Under the pieces are notes generated by a model. That model was not told where the DNA came from and made no database searches. It saw only the letters and a program-made list of their open reading frames with translations. Below, piece after piece: positions 29,543 through 38,534 of a stretch of 64,000 nucleotides of DNA; the stretch's first letter is position 1; each line of letters starts with the position of its first letter. The stretch is from Bin5 sp965261695 (GTDB lineage: Bacteria; Chloroflexota; Anaerolineae; Caldilineales; Caldilineaceae). The stretch covers positions 1,860,001-1,924,000 of the forward strand of contig OZ253474.1 of NCBI GenBank assembly GCA_965261695.1. Direction: 5' to 3'. Both the position numbers and the translations under genes were made by a program.

Positions 29543-30238
29543 GTGAGAGTTCGCGACTCAGCAAAAGACTCCCCTTCCCGTCATGCGGCGGCGGCGCTGT
29601 CGAGAATGGCGGTGGTGGTCGTGGCTGTCTACATTGCGGCGCAGATGGTGGCCGACATCGCCAGCCTCAAGATCGGCGTCGTCGCCGGGCTGGCGGTGGA
29701 CATGGGCACCTTCGTCTATCCCATCACCTTCACATTGCGCGACCTGGTCCACAAGACGCTGGGCAAGCGCAACGCCCAGGTGTTGATCGTGACGGCGGCG
29801 GTCATCAACCTGGCGATGGTGCTCTATCTGATGTGGTCGGCGGCTGTGCCCGGCGATGCGGACTCGTTCGGCGGCGCCGAGTTCAGCGCGATCTTCGCGC
29901 CGCTGTGGCGCATCGTCTGCGCCTCGATCCTGGCCGAACTGGTCAGCGAGCTGGTCGACACCGAAATCTATCATCTTTTCGTCAGCCGCGTCACCACCCG
30001 TTTCCAGTGGCTGCGCGTGCTGGTCAGCAACTCGGTCAGCGTGCCGATCGACAATCTAATTTTCGTGCTGATCGCGTTTTCGCCGGTCGCCTTTCTGGGC
30101 GCGCAGCTTGTCGACTCCTGGGCGGTGGCCGGGGAGATCTTCGTCTTCAATCTGCTGGTGAAGTATGGGGTGACGCTGGTCAGTATGCCTCTGATCTATC
30201 TGACGCCGGATCGGGATTGGACGGGTGAAGCAAAGTGA
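29543..30238 (+). CDS. Queuosine precursor transporter (VUT family, YhhQ-like)
   Basis: Predicted 231-residue inner-membrane protein with about six helices, of the vitamin-uptake-like family that imports queuosine precursors such as preQ0. Characteristic are VYIAAQMVADIASLKIG, GTFVYPITFTLRDLVHKTLG, ASILAELVSELVDTEIYH and NSVSVPIDNLIFVLIAF. The GTG at 29543 has AGGGAG eight bases upstream, whereas the longer open frame upstream runs antisense to carB and is spurious. A TACAAT-like -10 lies about 40 bases upstream. Divergent from carB. No preQ1 riboswitch was recognised in the short leader. Confidence 0.9.
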   Translation: MRVRDSAKDSPSRHAAAALSRMAVVVVAVYIAAQMVADIASLKIGVVAGLAVDMGTFVYPITFTLRDLVHKTLGKRNAQVLIVTAAVINLAMVLYLMWSAAVPGDADSFGGAEFSAIFAPLWRIVCASILAELVSELVDTEIYHLFVSRVTTRFQWLRVLVSNSVSVPIDNLIFVLIAFSPVAFLGAQLVDSWAVAGEIFVFNLLVKYGVTLVSMPLIYLTPDRDWTGEAK

Positions 30239-30250
30239 AAGACTCCTACC

Positions 30251-30279
30251 GGGGGTCCATCCCCGATTTGGGGTTGTCC
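30251..30279 (+). repeat. Left inverted repeat of the kinase-TPR island
   Basis: The 29 bases beginning GGGGGTCCATCCCCGATTTG match the reverse complement of 33563-33592 at 24 of 29 positions with one gap. The same core (GGGTnCATCCC) ends the family-1 elements. Confidence 0.65.
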
Positions 30280-30312
30280 AGATTAGCAGATTGCAGATCC
30301 CGGTGGTACGGG

Positions 30313-31887
30313 TTAGTTCGTGACGGAACGGGATGTGTCGACAGGAGGTTGCTGTTGTTGGGTTGTATTCTTGACAGAATTGAGTTTGTTTAGCTGGACA
30401 TCGCAGGCTGGGTCGTTATGCTTTGACAGGAGTTGGATAGCCTCGTCGATAAGTTGGTGGTAATGGGGGTGTTGCGGGGATTCTTCGAGTGCGTGGGCTG
30501 CAGTAGCGCGGGCGGACAGGATGGAAAGTTGTGGTGGGAGTTTTTCCGCAAGGGAGCGGGCGTCAACGTATAGTTGCCGTCCCTCTTTCATTTTTCCGGT
30601 ACGGTAAAGCAGGAGTCCGGTTGTGGCGAGCTTAGTGATTTGGGCGATTTCGCGGTAGGCACTGTTGATTTTGGACAGGATGATTTGGGACAGGCGTCTT
30701 TGGGCTTCGTCGAAATTTTTGAGGTTGATGAGTGCGACGGCCAGGTTATTGAGAAGGGAGAATTCGTTGTGGTTGGCGGCGAGTCCTGTTAGGGCGAACT
30801 GTTCAGCTAGGTGGAAATCGTTTAAAGCCACGATAGAGATGAAAGAGCCGTCGAGGGCGGGGCCGATGGAAAACGGCTGATCGTGTTGCCACAATTCGCA
30901 CTGTACAGTGGCTTGTTTCCATTCTCTTTTCAGGTAGAAGTCTCGCGCTTTAGCCTCATATGCGTTTGGTCGAGACCAGAGGCTTCTGTTCAGGTCGATG
31001 AGGTTATCTTGGCTGGACACCCAGACGGCTTGAGCGATGCTATTCTCGGTTGGTTGGCATAGGGATTGGTTGAACAGTCTTTTGGCTTTTCTTACGGCAC
31101 CGTTGCGCCAGTCGATGGTTGCGACTGCGGCAGCGAGTTCGCTAACATGTGATTCTTGAAATAGTTTTTCTGAGATGGCGTTTCGAGCTTTTTGGACATA
31201 GTTGGGTGTTTGAGGGATTGAGTTTGCGACGGCGATTTCGGCGGCCATGAGCCACGGGTCGTGGGGTGTTCTGTCTGAGTGGGTGAGGATATGATGTGCT
31301 TGGTCTTTGTCTTCGACATGCATCCAGAATCGGCTGGCGGATCGAAGGACAAAGCGGTTATTGGGGGCCAGTTGCTGGGCAATGGTTATGTGTTGGGATG
31401 CTTTATCTTTATGTCCGAGGATGGCGAAGGCGTGGGCTAAATCGACTTGGGTAATTGGGTCTTTGGGTTCATCGTGGATGAATGATCTGAGCTCTTGGAT
31501 ACGTTGTTTGGCAACTTCTGGGTTGGAGGGTGTGGAGATGGGGGTGGCGGGGAAACTGTGATTGGGCAAGGCTTGTTTTGCGAGTTTTTTGACCCATCTT
31601 GAAGTTCGGGATTCATTGTGCAGCAAAAATTCCACCGCATCTTGGACTTCATTCTGTTTTTCCAGGAAGAGAGCTGCGCCCACCAAGTCTGCCGCGTGGC
31701 CGATGGTCCGATGTTTTTTCCAGTCGGCTTTTGTTTGCGCCAGGGGGTCGTGGAGCTGGGGAGGGGTGGGTGGTGTTGGTGGAATGTGTCGGGCACTATG
31801 TCCGAGTTCGCCCAGCTTGGCGGTTTCGTCTAGGGTTCTCCACCGCGGGATCATATTGCGTTCTTGGTTTATGGTAAAGTTGGTCAT
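30313..31887 (-). CDS. TPR-repeat protein paired with a Ser/Thr kinase
   Basis: Predicted 524-residue all-helical protein with no export signal. From about residue 100 it reads as tandem tetratricopeptide-like helical hairpins, for example ITQVDLAHAFAILGHKDKA, NRFVLRSASRFWMHVEDKDQA and FSLLNNLAVALINLKNFDEA. The N-terminus has a Pro-rich patch (PPTPPTPPQ), and the tail is polar (TTQQQQPPVDTS). Its ATG overlaps the kinase stop in an ATGA (31884-31887), so the two are translationally coupled. Base composition is clearly AT-richer than the surrounding genes, suggesting transfer. I infer that it is a scaffold or substrate of the kinase; no enzymatic motif is visible. Confidence 0.75.
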   Translation of the reverse strand: MTNFTINQERNMIPRWRTLDETAKLGELGHSARHIPPTPPTPPQLHDPLAQTKADWKKHRTIGHAADLVGAALFLEKQNEVQDAVEFLLHNESRTSRWVKKLAKQALPNHSFPATPISTPSNPEVAKQRIQELRSFIHDEPKDPITQVDLAHAFAILGHKDKASQHITIAQQLAPNNRFVLRSASRFWMHVEDKDQAHHILTHSDRTPHDPWLMAAEIAVANSIPQTPNYVQKARNAISEKLFQESHVSELAAAVATIDWRNGAVRKAKRLFNQSLCQPTENSIAQAVWVSSQDNLIDLNRSLWSRPNAYEAKARDFYLKREWKQATVQCELWQHDQPFSIGPALDGSFISIVALNDFHLAEQFALTGLAANHNEFSLLNNLAVALINLKNFDEAQRRLSQIILSKINSAYREIAQITKLATTGLLLYRTGKMKEGRQLYVDARSLAEKLPPQLSILSARATAAHALEESPQHPHYHQLIDEAIQLLSKHNDPACDVQLNKLNSVKNTTQQQQPPVDTSRSVTN

Positions 31888-32981
31888 GTTGGTAGCTTTT
31901 GAGTGGTGTGTAGGTGGGAGAACTTGCTTTTTTTGTGCAGGAGGTTGAATTTCGACACGAATCGTTGGAGCGAATAACGGTTTGTGCCCTTGTTCATTGG
32001 GAGCCCGCGTTGTGTTGGGTCTGGGTCACACAGTTGTCTAATGATATTGGAGACTTCGGGCAGGGCGGTAAATTGCAATTCGCTTCTTAATTCTCGGATA
32101 ATCTGGAGGAAAACGTTATTGACATACGGAAAGGCTTCGTCATACGAAACCAACCGATGTTTGGGGTGATAATACTCATAGAGTATTTTGAGTCTGTTTA
32201 ACAACTCGTGAGTTAAAGATAGTCCCGTAATCAAGAAGAACAAGAGGTTACCGAGCAAATAAAAGTCACAACTCAATCGGTGGGTTTCCCACTCTGGGCA
32301 GGTGACAGGGTACAGCAATTCAGGCGGTGCGTATCTCCTGTCGCCCACACGGGTTAAAGAATCAAAGGGGGAGGGTTGGCCGTTTTGGATTGACCTGCCC
32401 AAGTCTGCTAGTTTTGCGCCTTTTTGGTAAAAGATCAAAACGTTTGATGGTTTTATGTCCAGGTGTGCTATTTTGTCGCTGTGGAGTTGCTGTAACGCCA
32501 CCGTGACTTGGTGCATCAGCAGTAGCAGGTGTCCGATGTTGTAGTTGTCCTCGTGTTGAACATAGGCTCTGATATCGCTATCGGCCAACTCAAAGATCAG
32601 GTAGTAAACCACCTCATAGGGACTATTGGAACTGGTGCGCGTTTCCCCGGAGTCAATTAGGTTAACGACACGGTTCATCCGGGCACATCCCTCTAAAAGA
32701 TCTCGTTCGTGGCGAAAGTTTTGTATTGTTTCGAACAAGTTGTCCATCACGGAATCACCGGTGAAAGAACTCATATAGTCCATGGCTTTGAGGAATGCTT
32801 TTCCTTGTGATTCAGAGTTCACCAAGTAGGGAACAGAGAATGTCCCACCAGTTGAATTTTCGGAAGAAAAACTTGGATTTTCGACTTTCCATCCCTTAGG
32901 CAGTTCCTTACCTATGAGTTGTTCGGCGGGTCGAGCTCCATGGCTGAGCCAAGCACTTTCATCATGATGGTCCATTGTCAC
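31884..32981 (-). CDS. Eukaryotic-like Ser/Thr protein kinase
   Basis: Predicted 365-residue soluble kinase. Seen in order: a glycine loop region STGGTFSVPY, a lysine in KAFLKAMDY, a C-helix glutamate region ERDLLEGC, hinge LIFELADSDIRAYV, catalytic loop HLDIKPSNVLIF, the metal-binding DLG (in place of DFG) in AKLADLGRS, and the APE equivalent RRYAPPELL. All catalytic residues are retained. There is no transmembrane or PASTA region, unlike PknB-type receptors. The GTG at 32981 lies eight bases after GGAGG; an ATG two codons on is possible. AT-rich like its coupled TPR partner. It is not linked to a phosphatase or FHA gene. Function unknown; signalling in defence or element control is speculation. 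Confidence 0.85.
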   Translation of the reverse strand: MTMDHHDESAWLSHGARPAEQLIGKELPKGWKVENPSFSSENSTGGTFSVPYLVNSESQGKAFLKAMDYMSSFTGDSVMDNLFETIQNFRHERDLLEGCARMNRVVNLIDSGETRTSSNSPYEVVYYLIFELADSDIRAYVQHEDNYNIGHLLLLMHQVTVALQQLHSDKIAHLDIKPSNVLIFYQKGAKLADLGRSIQNGQPSPFDSLTRVGDRRYAPPELLYPVTCPEWETHRLSCDFYLLGNLLFFLITGLSLTHELLNRLKILYEYYHPKHRLVSYDEAFPYVNNVFLQIIRELRSELQFTALPEVSNIIRQLCDPDPTQRGLPMNKGTNRYSLQRFVSKFNLLHKKSKFSHLHTTQKLPT

Positions 32982-33091
32982 CGAAACTGCCTCCACTGAA
33001 TGGCTAGTTGAACATCGCGGGGAAAACAAGACGATAATTTAGTATTATAGTGGCACGACAATACTAAGTCAATGAGGTCTCGCATTAGGGT

Positions 33092-33347
33092 CAGGGCAAT
33101 CGCATCTAAATTTTCACGCCAAATTAGCCTGAATTGTGCCAGGAAGAAAGTAAATATAAATGGAAAACGCTGTCCGGTTGCTAAGAGTCGATGGTTTTCG
33201 GCCAAGAAACCGGCCTTCAGTCGCCGGAAACCATGCAAATATGCGATCGCGTACCATAACTTTCACTGTTGTCGGCGTTTTGGCCTGGGCTGGACCCGAT
33301 ACAGGTAGCGTCACGAAGTCTTGACCCAATTAGATGCAATCGCCCTG
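33092..33347. mobile_element. Family-2 MITE-like element, 256 bp, with exact 10-bp target duplication
   Basis: The left end is CAGGGCAATCGCATCTAAAT; the right end reverse-complemented is CAGGGCGATTGCATCTAATT. It is flanked by identical GCATTAGGGT at 33082-33091 and 33348-33357. The interior has hairpin-forming CGGCCAAGAAACCGG and no gene. The target was the family-1-like end motif GGGTACATCCC, now starting at 33354, so this insertion came later. Ends match the 911-bp element at 14245-15155. Confidence 0.88.
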
Positions 33348-33353
33348 GCATTA

Positions 33354-33592
33354 GGGTACATCCCAAATATGGGGCGAAGAAGGTCCTATAGGGATTTCAT
33401 GCAAGCGGTCGCTGAGGAGGCGGGCAAGGAGAGCAAGCATGGCCTGAGAGCCATCTGGGGACTAACGGATGCCAGCTTGTTTCATAGGGGTACATCCCAA
33501 AATGGGGGCGAGTTCCTGGCTACGACCGGGGAAAACCACAGGGTTCCGCAACCCGCTACTCTGGACTACCCAAAATCTGGAATGTACCTCCC
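33354..33592. repeat. Cluster of family-1-like end motifs right of the kinase-TPR island
   Basis: Two direct motifs, GGGTACATCCCAAATATGGG (from 33354) and GGGGTACATCCCAAAATGGG (from 33487), and one inverted motif at 33563-33592. The inverted one pairs with 30251-30279 across the kinase-TPR genes, or with 33487 as a roughly 106-bp mini-element. No gene is seen between 32982 and 33737. Confidence 0.65.
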
Positions 33593-33737
33593 GCCAGCAT
33601 CAGAAACGCACTATCCCGCCTACATGGTATACTGGTCTGGGCCACCGGCCTGTCCGCCCCCTGCGACAGCCGTCGTGCCCCGTCAAATCAGTCACAGCGG
33701 GCCAATCCGCGCGCCAAGAACCGCAGAGTTTCTGACC

Positions 33738-34298
33738 ATGCTTTCAATTAAACCCGACCATTGGATCCGGCAACAGGCCCACCAGCGCGGCATGATCGAG
33801 CCATTTGAGGACGGACAGGTACGCGAGGGGGTGATCTCCTATGGGCTCAGCAGCTTTGGCTATGACATCCGCGTGGCGAAGGAGTTCCGCATCTTCACGC
33901 CCGCCACCGGCCAACTGACCGTCATCGACCCCAAAGCGGTGGATGAACGGGCCTTGCAGAGCTATCGCGGCGACGCCTGCATCATCCCGCCCAACAGCTT
34001 TGCCCTGGCGCGTACAATCGAGTATTTCCGCATCCCGCGCAACGTGCTGGCGATCTGCGTCGGCAAATCGACCTACGCCCGCTGCGGCATCATCGTCAAC
34101 GTTACCCCGTTCGAGCCGGAGTGGGAGGGCTACGTCACCATCGAGATCAGCAACACCACCCCGCTGCCGGCCCGCATCTACGCCGGTGAAGGCATCGCCC
34201 AGGTGCTGTTCTTCGAAGGCGAAGAGCCGGAGGTCTCCTACGCCGACCGCAATGGCAAATACCAGAAGCAGACCGGTATCACCCTGCCCCGCCTATAG
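33738..34298 (+). CDS. dcd: dCTP deaminase
   Basis: Predicted 186-residue trimeric enzyme that deaminates dCTP to dUTP, feeding dTMP synthesis. It has the conserved GYDIRVAKEFRIF, IPPNSFALARTIEYFRIP, CVGKSTYARCGIIVNVTP and the active-site glutamate region FEPEWEGYVTIEISNTTPLP. The family splits into monofunctional and bifunctional (dUTP-forming or dUMP-forming) enzymes, which cannot be separated here. The ATG at 33738 fits the family N-terminus (MLSIKPDHWIRQ); the open frame upstream comes from repeat DNA. A TATACT-like -10 lies about 110 bases upstream. Confidence 0.95.
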   Translation: MLSIKPDHWIRQQAHQRGMIEPFEDGQVREGVISYGLSSFGYDIRVAKEFRIFTPATGQLTVIDPKAVDERALQSYRGDACIIPPNSFALARTIEYFRIPRNVLAICVGKSTYARCGIIVNVTPFEPEWEGYVTIEISNTTPLPARIYAGEGIAQVLFFEGEEPEVSYADRNGKYQKQTGITLPRL

Positions 34299-34355
34299 AG
34301 GAAAGCGTGAAGAGGAGAGAGAACACGACTCACCCCTTTCTCGACGCGTCTCGTC

Positions 34356-35102
34356 CTACAGATCGTAGATGGCGCGCAGATTCTCACCCAGGACCAGCGC
34401 CTCGTCCTGCGGCGAGAAGCCGGCGAGCCGGATGCCGTTGACCCCGTGCGCGGCGATCCCCACCGGCGCATTCGAGCCGAACACGATCCGGTCCGCGCCC
34501 AGCTCTCCGCCCTCCACAATCCGTGAAATGGTGTACGGCTCGGCCGCGGCGATCAGCGTCGTGCCCAGGTAGATGCGCTCGTTCTCCTGCGCGGCCTGCA
34601 CCGCCGACCCGACCCACTCGCGATAGCCCATGTGATCCATGATGATCGTGACCTGCGGATGCCGCTTGGCCAGGCGGGCGATATATTCCGGCGCGCAGCC
34701 GCTCAGATAGGAGCCGGAGTGGATCGTAGCCGGGATGCCGAGCGCGCGGGCCAGGTCCATGACCGGATCAGCCGCCGGACCGTCGAGGCGGTAGCCGTGC
34801 CCGGCAGCCATCAGCTTCACCGTGCGCGCGCCGCGCCGCACACAGCGCTCCAGGTCCGCCAGCGCATCCGGCCCCATCGCCGGGTTGACCAGGCAGCCGG
34901 GCAGGATGCGCGGCTCGCCCTCGACAGCGTCGAGCACGGCGGCGTTGCCGGGCCGGGGGTCGGCCGGCACACCGCCCTGGAAAACGACGCTTATATCAAT
35001 GCCGGCCGCGTCGGCATTGGCCAGCAGACCGGCCGGGCCGTATGCCTCCCCGGCAAACTCTTCCGGCAAGTAGGATTCGAAATCGGCGACAAACTGACTC
35101 AT
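34356..35102 (-). CDS. Amidohydrolase family (amidohydrolase-2 type) metal-dependent hydrolase
   Basis: Predicted 248-residue TIM-barrel hydrolase of the amidohydrolase-2/ACMS-decarboxylase-like group. Visible are a strand and histidine in IPATIHSGSYLSG, TIIMDHMGYREWVGSA with the metal-site His, and the late aspartate/asparagine region ADRIVFGSNAPVG. The usual N-terminal metal motif HxH is not evident (the start reads SQFVADFESYLPEEF), so metal content is uncertain. The ATG at 35102 has GGAGG six bases upstream. Convergent with dcd, divergent from the hydroxyacid dehydrogenase. Substrate unknown. Confidence 0.75.
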   Translation of the reverse strand: MSQFVADFESYLPEEFAGEAYGPAGLLANADAAGIDISVVFQGGVPADPRPGNAAVLDAVEGEPRILPGCLVNPAMGPDALADLERCVRRGARTVKLMAAGHGYRLDGPAADPVMDLARALGIPATIHSGSYLSGCAPEYIARLAKRHPQVTIIMDHMGYREWVGSAVQAAQENERIYLGTTLIAAAEPYTISRIVEGGELGADRIVFGSNAPVGIAAHGVNGIRLAGFSPQDEALVLGENLRAIYDL

Positions 35103-35325
35103 TTTGGGCCTCCGGCGTGGATTGTGTTTTGCGCGGCCGCCCCCCCGCTGCGGGCGGGACGCCATTCCAGCGCTCTAGCGCGCCTAAGGCCTATAGCCTA
35201 TCGGCGATTGTCACCGGCGTCAAACAGACCGATTCCCGGCCCCGTGCGCATTGCGCGAACGCGCGCAACCGTGCTATACAGTGCCTGAACTTCACACCAT
35301 CGCCCCGACCCTGCGGAGCCGCCCT

Positions 35326-36306
35326 ATGACGAACCACTCAATTCCCGCCCCGGAAGATCTGACCATCTGCTTCGCCCACGTCGCCTATCAACTGGAAATG
35401 ATCTTCGCCCGCCGGCAGACGGATCTGCAGAATTTCCAGGTCTGGACTGCGGCGGGCCTGGCCGCGCGGCTGCCGCAGGCGGATGTGTTGGTGATCTCCG
35501 GCTTCTGGCAGAACGACCTCCTCAAGGTCGCGCCGCGCCTGCGTTTCATCCAGTCGATCGGCGCCGGTATCGATCAGTTTGACCTCGTCGCGCTGCGGCA
35601 ACGGGGCATCCGCCTGGCGACCGCCAGCGGTGTGAACAGCAACGCGGTCAGTGAACACGCCATGGCCCTGATCCTGGCCTTCACGCGCCACATCCACAGC
35701 GGACGCGACCGCCAGCAACGCCGCGTCTGGCGCGGCATGATCGGCGACCTGGCGCAGCGCGAAGATGAACTGGGCGGCAAAACCCTGCTGATCGTCGGCC
35801 TGGGCAAGATCGGCGCGCGGCTGGCCAGGCTGGCCAAAGCGTTCGACATGCGCGTGCTGGCGACCAAGCGCAACCCGGCCGCCGCCGCCGCACCCGCCGA
35901 TGCCGTCCACCCGCCGCAGGAGTTGGCGGCTCTGCTGCCGCAAGCGGATTTCGTCGCCCTCACCTGCCCGCTGACGCCGGCAACCGAAAAGCTGATCGAC
36001 GCCGCCGCCTTTGCCCACATGAAGGAGAGCGCCTATCTGATCAACGTCGCCCGCGGCGGCTGTGTCGACGAGCCGGCTCTCCTGGCCGCGCTCCAATCGA
36101 ACGCGATCGCCGGCGCCGGCATCGACCACTTCTGGGAAGAACCGCTGCCGCAGGATTCGCCCTTCTGGGAGCTCGAAAACGTCCTCATCACCCCGCACAC
36201 CGGCGGCGAAACCTGCATGTACGAAGAAAACCTGATCGACATCCTGCTGGAGAATCTGGACCGGCTATGGCGGGGCGAGACTGAGCTGCTCAACCAGGTC
36301 GTGTAG
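35326..36306 (+). CDS. D-isomer-specific 2-hydroxyacid dehydrogenase family protein
   Basis: Predicted 326-residue NAD(P)-dependent dehydrogenase. The Rossmann motif GLGKIGARLARLA, the arginine in LINVARGGCVDE, the glutamate in the following helix region and the histidine in LITPHTGGETCMYEEN form the usual catalytic set. The last motif has TPHTGG where most members have TPHxAG, and YEEN suggests the phosphonate/glyoxylate-like subgroup. The ATG at 35326 has GGAG seven bases upstream. Divergent from the amidohydrolase; the two might share a degradative pathway, but nothing in the sequence proves it. Confidence 0.88.
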   Translation: MTNHSIPAPEDLTICFAHVAYQLEMIFARRQTDLQNFQVWTAAGLAARLPQADVLVISGFWQNDLLKVAPRLRFIQSIGAGIDQFDLVALRQRGIRLATASGVNSNAVSEHAMALILAFTRHIHSGRDRQQRRVWRGMIGDLAQREDELGGKTLLIVGLGKIGARLARLAKAFDMRVLATKRNPAAAAAPADAVHPPQELAALLPQADFVALTCPLTPATEKLIDAAAFAHMKESAYLINVARGGCVDEPALLAALQSNAIAGAGIDHFWEEPLPQDSPFWELENVLITPHTGGETCMYEENLIDILLENLDRLWRGETELLNQVV

Positions 36307-36449
36307 CCGTACAATGCGCCCCTGTTCGCAAGGAGCGCAGAGGGCAGCCGGATTCATCGGTCAGCAAAAGAGTTGGTAGAATGTCAGACATGTCAGGCGG
36401 CGCTGTGCGACACTGAAGGCATGCACTCGCGCCCACGCCAGGAGACGAG

Positions 36450-38516
36450 ATGAGTCGGCTTCCCCAAGTACCGCCCCAACACGGACGGGGGTCATCACCT
36501 TCCGCCCCGCACGTTGGACGCAATCTATCGCGCCGGACACGGACCGGCTTCGTTGCACGCCTGATCGCCGTCGCTGCCGTGCTGTTCGGCGCGCTGCTGA
36601 TCGTCCCTGTCCCATCCGCCTCCGCGCAGGAGAAGTCGCTGGTCTGGGAACGCTTCGACGTGGATATCGTCATCCAGCGGGACGGCACTTTTGACGTGGC
36701 CGAGCATCAGACCATCCTTTTTACGCGCGGCGCATTCACCTTCGGCTTTCGTGAGATCGCCAAGGACAAACTGAGTTCCCTCAGCGACTGGTCCCTGACC
36801 GACGACAGCGGCAACCGCTACACCCTGGTAAAGGGCAGCCGGGAACCGTACAGCTTCACCGTCACCGATCAGGGATCCAATTACGTCATCTACTGGTACT
36901 TCCCGCCCACCGCCAACCGGAGCGAGACGTATACCCTTTCCTATACCGTGCATGGCGGCCTGCGCTACTACGAGGGCGGCGACCAACTCTGGTGGCAAGC
37001 GATCTACGACGACCGCAGCTTCCCGGTGCGGGCAGGGCGCGTGAATGTGACGGCGCCGGCCGCGATTCAGGAGTGGGCCGCGTACATCAACCGGGGAAAT
37101 GAAGTCTGGGAGGACGCGCGCGCGGACGCGGACGCGTCACTTCTGGAAAACAAGCGTTCCATCACATTCGAGATCAACCACAGCCTGGCGCCCGGCAGAG
37201 CATTCGAAGTGCGGGTGGAGTTTGCGCCCAATGTGGTGGCCGGAGAGCGGCCGCCCTGGCAGTCCCGGGCCGATGCCGAAGCGGCCGAACGGGAGGCGGC
37301 CGCGCAAATGCGCGCGCGTTGGGCGCCGATCCTCACACTGATATTTGGCGCATTGGGCATTCTCTTCCTCCTGGGTGGGCCGGCCGCGCTCTATCTGCTC
37401 TGGTACCGCCTGGGCCGCGACAAGCCGGTCGAGATGGTCGCCGATTACCTGCCGGAGCCGCCCGACGACCTGCCCCCCGGCGTCGTCGGCACGCTGCTGG
37501 ACGAGCAGGCCGATATGCAGGACATCATCGCGACGCTGGTGGACCTGGCGCAGCGCAAAGTCATCAGCATCACCGAGGAGCAAACGGGGAGCCTCTTAAC
37601 TTCCCGGGACTTCATCTATCGCTACGAGAATCAAGACCTGCCCGTCTCCTCCTTTGAGGAGAAGCTGTTGGTCAGCGTCTTCGGCCACCGGAGTGAGGTC
37701 AGGCTATCGGGTCTGAGGGACAAGTTTCACAGCAAGCTGCCCGCTCTGAAAAAGGACCTCTACCGTGAGGCGACCGAGCTGGGCTTCTTTGCTCGCAGCC
37801 CTGAAGCCGTGCGCAACCAGTACGGCTGCATTGGCGTAGGGATTTTGGCGCTGGCTGCGCTGGTTGGCGTGGGATTGTTGACGTTGTTCGGCAACCTTAC
37901 CGGCGCGGCCGCACTGCCCGGTGTGGGGCTTGCCGTGACCGCCATCGGTTCCTTGATTCTGGCGCGTTTCATGCCCCGCAAGACCGACAAAGGCGCTGAG
38001 ATTGCGGCCCGCTGGCAGGCGTTTAAACGGTATCTGCGCGATATCGACCGCTACAGCGACCTGGACGAACAGAAGGAGCTGTGGGACCGCTGGCTGCCCT
38101 TTGCCATCGCCTTTGGCGTGGATTCGCGTTACATTCGCAAGTTTGAGGCGGTTGACGCGCCCGCGCCCGGCTGGTACATTCCCCACCCGACCATGTACGG
38201 CCCATATAGGCGTTGGTATTACGGGGCAGGTCATGCCGGCCCTGCTCCCGGCGGCGGACGACCCGATTTCAGCCCGGGCGGCGCGGGCGGCGGTGGCGGC
38301 GGCGGCCTGGGCGATGCCAGCCGCGGTTTGGGCAGCGGTTTGGCGGGCATGAGCGCGGGGCTGGGCGCGTTGCTCAACAGCACCAGCAGCACGATGATCA
38401 GCCGGCCCAGCAGTTCCAGCACAGCTGGCGGCGGCTGGAGCGGCGGCGGCGGCTTTTCCGGTGGGGGAGGCTTCGGCGGCGGCGGCGGGGGTGGTGGCGG
38501 CGGCGGTTTCGGGTAA
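36450..38516 (+). CDS. DUF2207 domain membrane protein with Gly-rich tail
   Basis: Predicted 688-residue membrane protein. A signal/anchor helix (about 35-58) precedes the extracytoplasmic DUF2207 domain, which reads FDVDIVIQRDGTFDVAEHQTILF and FTFGFREIAKDKL. A transmembrane helix near 292-318 (LTLIFGALGILFLLGGPAALYLLWY) leads to a cytoplasmic winged-helix-like region (VVGTLLDEQADMQDIIATLVDL), another pair of helices near 460-510, and a C-terminal tail that is almost pure Gly/Ser (GGGGFGGGGGGGGGGGFG type). The ATG has GGAG six bases upstream. It heads a four-gene same-strand cluster with 18-, 37- and 75-base gaps. Function of the family is unknown. Confidence 0.88.
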   Translation: MSRLPQVPPQHGRGSSPSAPHVGRNLSRRTRTGFVARLIAVAAVLFGALLIVPVPSASAQEKSLVWERFDVDIVIQRDGTFDVAEHQTILFTRGAFTFGFREIAKDKLSSLSDWSLTDDSGNRYTLVKGSREPYSFTVTDQGSNYVIYWYFPPTANRSETYTLSYTVHGGLRYYEGGDQLWWQAIYDDRSFPVRAGRVNVTAPAAIQEWAAYINRGNEVWEDARADADASLLENKRSITFEINHSLAPGRAFEVRVEFAPNVVAGERPPWQSRADAEAAEREAAAQMRARWAPILTLIFGALGILFLLGGPAALYLLWYRLGRDKPVEMVADYLPEPPDDLPPGVVGTLLDEQADMQDIIATLVDLAQRKVISITEEQTGSLLTSRDFIYRYENQDLPVSSFEEKLLVSVFGHRSEVRLSGLRDKFHSKLPALKKDLYREATELGFFARSPEAVRNQYGCIGVGILALAALVGVGLLTLFGNLTGAAALPGVGLAVTAIGSLILARFMPRKTDKGAEIAARWQAFKRYLRDIDRYSDLDEQKELWDRWLPFAIAFGVDSRYIRKFEAVDAPAPGWYIPHPTMYGPYRRWYYGAGHAGPAPGGGRPDFSPGGAGGGGGGGLGDASRGLGSGLAGMSAGLGALLNSTSSTMISRPSSSSTAGGGWSGGGGFSGGGGFGGGGGGGGGGGFG

Positions 38517-38534
38517 CAGGACAAGGAGCGCATC

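Noticed and set aside
30240..30312. Rho-independent terminator at the GGGG/CCCC motif after the queuosine transporter
   Set aside because: The stem is short and no T-run follows; it matches the dispersed family-1-like end motif better.
33321..33737. N-terminal extension of dCTP deaminase
   Set aside because: The frame is open but is read from repeat motifs; the family protein starts at MLSIKPDHW (33738).
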